From: CADCVW01 sp964251385
Lineage (GTDB): Bacteria; Pseudomonadota; Alphaproteobacteria; Sphingomonadales; Sphingomonadaceae
Assembly (NCBI GenBank): GCA_964251385.1
Contig: CAXUJK010000003.1
Span: 434,001 to 498,000 of the forward strand
DNA: 64,000 nucleotides
Reading direction: 5' to 3'
Part shown: piece by piece, positions 61,495 to 64,000 of the stretch
How the letters are laid out: every line of letters begins with the position of its first letter
How positions within the stretch are numbered: the first letter of the stretch is position 1
Notes under the pieces: model-generated
What the model was told of the DNA's origin: nothing
Database searches by the model: none
What the model saw: only the letters and a program-made list of their open reading frames with translations
Program-made: the position numbers and the translations under genes

Positions 61495-62032
61495 CGGCGA
61501 AGCTCCTCGTCGTCGATCTTGCACCCGCCGCTCGCAAGGCTCGATCGAGCCCTTCCCGACTGGTGCCCCCGGTATGTGGCAGCCCGTTGATGTAATAGCT
61601 AGGCGTGCCCTGGACGCCGCTGCGGTCGCCGCTTCGCATATCGCCCTCGATCTTGGTTCGCGTGGAGCCACCAAGTCCGCCTCGCGCATCGTTCTCCGAC
61701 ACCCCGGCCGTCGTCGCGTAGGCGATCAGGCTGTCTTCATCGAGCGCATCCTGGTTGTCGAACAACAGGTCGTGCAGAACCCAGAAGTTCTTCGTCTCCG
61801 CCGACTCCGCGACCAGCGCAGCGTTCATCGCGTCCGGGTGCATGCCGACGAGCGGATAGTTGCGGAACACGTACCGCAACCCCTCGCCATATTCGCTTAT
61901 CAGGCCGCGAACGATCGGCTGCGCCTGCGCGCAGTAGGGGCATTGATAGTCGCCAAACTCGACCAGCGTGACGGGCGCGTCGGCGGCTCCCTGCGCACGA
62001 TCGTCGCGGTTGACGGGAGGTTGCAGATCCAT
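61475..62032 (-). CDS. DsbA-family thioredoxin-like protein
   Basis: The ATG at 62030-62032 gives 185 residues. The thioredoxin-like fold has the active-site motif CPYC in FGDYQCPYCAQAQ and a cis-Pro in GTPSYYING near 150. No signal peptide is visible, so it is probably cytosolic or a peripheral DsbA-like protein. DsbA-family proteins make or rearrange disulfides. It overlaps the patatin gene. An FNR-like palindrome lies 71 bp upstream. Confidence 0.88.
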   Translation of the reverse strand: MDLQPPVNRDDRAQGAADAPVTLVEFGDYQCPYCAQAQPIVRGLISEYGEGLRYVFRNYPLVGMHPDAMNAALVAESAETKNFWVLHDLLFDNQDALDEDSLIAYATTAGVSENDARGGLGGSTRTKIEGDMRSGDRSGVQGTPSYYINGLPHTGGTSREGLDRALRAAGARSTTRSFADAAQPG

Positions 62033-62102
62033 GGCCGAATTCCTGATGGTCGCCGCGGGCAGCGGCATGGCGCGACATTAGGCCTTGGGCGTAGCTGCCG
62101 AC

Positions 62103-62116
62103 GTGATCGAGATCAG
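62103..62116. promoter_or_regulatory. FNR-like palindrome, imperfect
   Basis: GTGATCGAGATCAG differs from TTGAT-N4-ATCAA at the outer base of each arm. It lies 71 bp upstream of the DsbA-like gene start at 62032. GATC-rich sequence is common here, so confidence is low. Confidence 0.25.
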
Positions 62117-62665
62117 TCCTTGCAATCGATACGTGCGACCTCGCCGAAACCGATAGTGAATGGCGGCCAGGAAGCCGTGAAGCGCCACCGCTTGAATGGA
62201 GCCCGTACCGGACCGCCGCCGGCCACGACACACCCCGCTGTCAAACACCACAAGGGACTTCGCGACGCGGTGACCACGGGGGCGGGTCAGGCCTTGGGTG
62301 ACGATGAACGCTACGCCAGCGGTTGCGGGTGCGAACGAAGCGAATGGCCACCATATTGCCGGAGGGGGAGCGGCAGGGGCTGACCGATGTTCGGCAACAG
62401 GTGCCGCTCGACCTCAGGCGCCGACTCGGCGACACTTTCGCGACCTTGGACGTAGCAAAGGGAATGACGTTGCTGCTGTGGGCAAGGATCCGCATCTACG
62501 TCCGCGATCATGCTGTGCCCCGGACGCTGTCGAAGGCCTCGCTCCAGGAGGTTCCGGCACCGGGTCGGCGGCCCCGCACGCTCCTTGCATCGGCTGCCTG
62601 ACACGACGGGACGACTGCGGGGCGCTTCGCTAGGAAGGACCCGCAGGGCAGGGTGCGAGGGTAAG
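62117..62665. other. Intergenic stretch, one doubtful frame
   Basis: About 550 bp. A frame at 62347-62601 (MATILPEGERQGLTDVRQQV at the start) has fair composition but no recognised domain or ribosome binding site, so it was not called a gene. The rest shows nothing. Confidence 0.4.
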
Positions 62666-63334
62666 ATGCAAGATGGCCAGACATCGATCCGCGGCGGTGC
62701 CGCCGAAGTCGGCAGATGGCTGATGCCGCCGTCTTTCTTGCTGTTCCTGGCTTTGGCTGCGAGCTTCGGTGCTGCGGGCATTGCCCTGTTCGGCTGGCAG
62801 GCGGGGATCATGGCGGGCTTCGATCTTGCGAGCGCCGGCTTCTTTCTGAAGGTGTTCCCGTTGCTTGGACTGGAAACCGACGGAATGCGGCGTGCGGCCG
62901 AACGGAACGATGCCAACCGCGTGTTCCTGCTGGTGATCACCGTCGGTGTGCTGTTCGTGATCCTCGTCACGGTCGCCGTCGAACTTGCGGGTCGCACCAA
63001 GCCTGATCTCGGCCGTATCGCGCTCGTCGTGGTCACGCTGCTGCTGGCTTGGACGTTCGCCAACGTCGTCTACGCGATGCACTACGCTCATCTTTACTAC
63101 CTGCCCGCTGCTGATGGCACGGACAGCGGCGGTCTGTCGTTTCCGGGCGAGGCCGATCCGGATTATTGGGACTTCCTGTATTTCTCCTGCACGATGGGGA
63201 TGACCTTTCAGACCTCGGACGTGGCGGTCACGTCGGCGAGGATCAGACGGATCGTTCTGTTCCACGGGCTGGCTGCGTTCGTCTTCAACCTCGGCGTGCT
63301 CGCCTTCACGGTCAACGTGCTGGGCAGCGGTTAA
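62666..63334 (+). CDS. DUF1345-family membrane protein
   Basis: The ATG at 62666 with GAGGGT upstream gives 222 residues. Five or six membrane spans are predicted (LMPPSFLLFLALAASFGAAG, then IALVVVTLLLAWTFANVVYA, then LAAFVFNLGVLAFTVNVLGS) and the conserved block ADPDYWDFLYFSCTMGMTFQ followed by TSDVAVTSARIRR is the DUF1345 signature. The function is unknown. It stands alone. Confidence 0.88.
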   Translation: MQDGQTSIRGGAAEVGRWLMPPSFLLFLALAASFGAAGIALFGWQAGIMAGFDLASAGFFLKVFPLLGLETDGMRRAAERNDANRVFLLVITVGVLFVILVTVAVELAGRTKPDLGRIALVVVTLLLAWTFANVVYAMHYAHLYYLPAADGTDSGGLSFPGEADPDYWDFLYFSCTMGMTFQTSDVAVTSARIRRIVLFHGLAAFVFNLGVLAFTVNVLGSG

Positions 63335-63644
63335 CCACCGCGATGCTCGTCGGATCGGACCGGTTCGCCAAAGCTGTCCTTCGTTGCCACATTGCACAGA
63401 TACGAACGCGCTTCGTCTGCCCGATCTGCAACTGATGCAAGGGCCTCTTTTAAGGCGATAGCGCGGACATGCGGATCTTCGCGCCTGCGCTTTTCGGAAC
63501 ACGGCAACGGCGCGGCTTCGAGTGAGTCGGGAGGCGGTTGTCAATGACATACGACGCTGCCCCTGCATCGAACGTCATCCCAGGGGTCGAGAAAGCGGAG
63601 CTCATCTCTTGACCTCCATCCACGGATCGAACGGACAGCCGTCC
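63335..63644. other. No gene recognised
   Basis: About 310 bp between the DUF1345 gene and the OmpA-domain gene's 3' end. No convincing frame or hairpin. Confidence 0.4.
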
Positions 63645-64000
63645 TTACCGGGAAAGGATCACGAGTTCGGTGACGCGTCGTGCCGTCCCGGTTTCTCCAG
63701 GAACCGTTTCGATGCGGAACGCGGCTACCCCATGTCCCATGAGAGCGCCCTTGACTTCCTCGGCGCGCTCAAGGCCCAGCGCCGCATCCTTCGCGCGATC
63801 GCCTCCGTCGCCGTAGCCGACGACACGGACGAGCGATCCCGGCTCACCCTGCAAAGCGATGGAGACTTGTTCGAGTACGCTGCGGCCGGCGACGGGAATG
63901 GTGCTCGATCCCGGCCGGAAGGATAAGCCATCCAGAGCGACGTTGCGCGGCAGCGATGCATTTCCCTCGATCCCGGCCGCAAGCTCAGCTGGAAGGGCAT
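63645..64000 (-). CDS. OmpA-family C-terminal domain protein, 5' partial
   Basis: The minus strand is open from the right edge with no stop, in the frame beginning at 63998, so the gene starts outside the window. The visible 117 residues are an OmpA peptidoglycan-associated domain: LSFRPGSSTIPVAGRSVLEQ, then VRVVGYGDGGDRAKDAALGL, then ERAEEVKGALMGHGV. The pattern with a D then RA before the last helix fits OmpA-like domains that bind peptidoglycan. The N-terminal part, possibly with signal or lipobox, is not visible. Confidence 0.8.
   Translation of the reverse strand, partial: ALPAELAAGIEGNASLPRNVALDGLSFRPGSSTIPVAGRSVLEQVSIALQGEPGSLVRVVGYGDGGDRAKDAALGLERAEEVKGALMGHGVAAFRIETVPGETGTARRVTELVILSR

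Noticed and set aside
62347..62601. Plus-strand frame of about 85 residues beginning MATILPEGERQG
   Set aside because: No recognised domain and no convincing ribosome binding site, so it was noted but not called.

Overview
The window looks like a chromosomal segment of a GC-rich alphaproteobacterium, most likely a sphingomonad (Sphingomonas or a relative). This is inferred from high GC content, a FecA-type TonB receptor with an STN domain, the FecI/FecR pair, a membrane-anchored LuxR-type regulator, and many SDR, MBL, AKR and alpha/beta-hydrolase genes. No rRNA, tRNA, CRISPR array or intact transposase was seen.

Layout. 1-11.7 kb is accessory: a 5'-truncated helical-repeat protein, a frameshifted membrane protein, a HipBA toxin-antitoxin pair with candidate operators, small conserved proteins, a RadC operon, a second frameshifted membrane protein, a HIRAN protein and the decayed remains of a molybdate transporter (modB-modC). 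11.7-24.6 kb is the most unusual block. It has an ECF sigma factor and FecR anti-sigma factor on the minus strand, then ExbB-ExbD-TonB, a TonB-dependent receptor, a lipoprotein M16 protease, and a coupled pair made of an aspartokinase-homoserine dehydrogenase fusion without ACT domains and a Cds1-like cysteine desulfhydrase. 25-28 kb holds a dead EamA/XRE gene pair and a MATE exporter.

28-48.7 kb is a mosaic of small regulator-plus-enzyme units: an orphan ABC binding protein with a secreted CMD protein and an aldo/keto reductase; AraC, LysR, HxlR and TetR regulators; two MBL-fold hydrolases; EthD, GFA and SDR proteins; and four alpha/beta hydrolases. This resembles a detoxification and catabolism reservoir. 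48.8-57.2 kb is a complete malonate decarboxylase operon (mdcA-C-D-E-G-B-F-H) followed by an OprB-type porin. Beside it lie a dead and an intact Crp/Fnr-family gene.

59.6-64 kb has an HxlR regulator, a patatin lipoprotein overlapping a DsbA-like gene, a DUF1345-like membrane protein and an OmpA-domain protein running off the right edge. Two perfect and several imperfect FNR-type palindromes occur between genes, and one 14-bp near-palindrome is shared by the second HxlR gene and a distant SDR gene. At least six pseudogenes point to active gene turnover.
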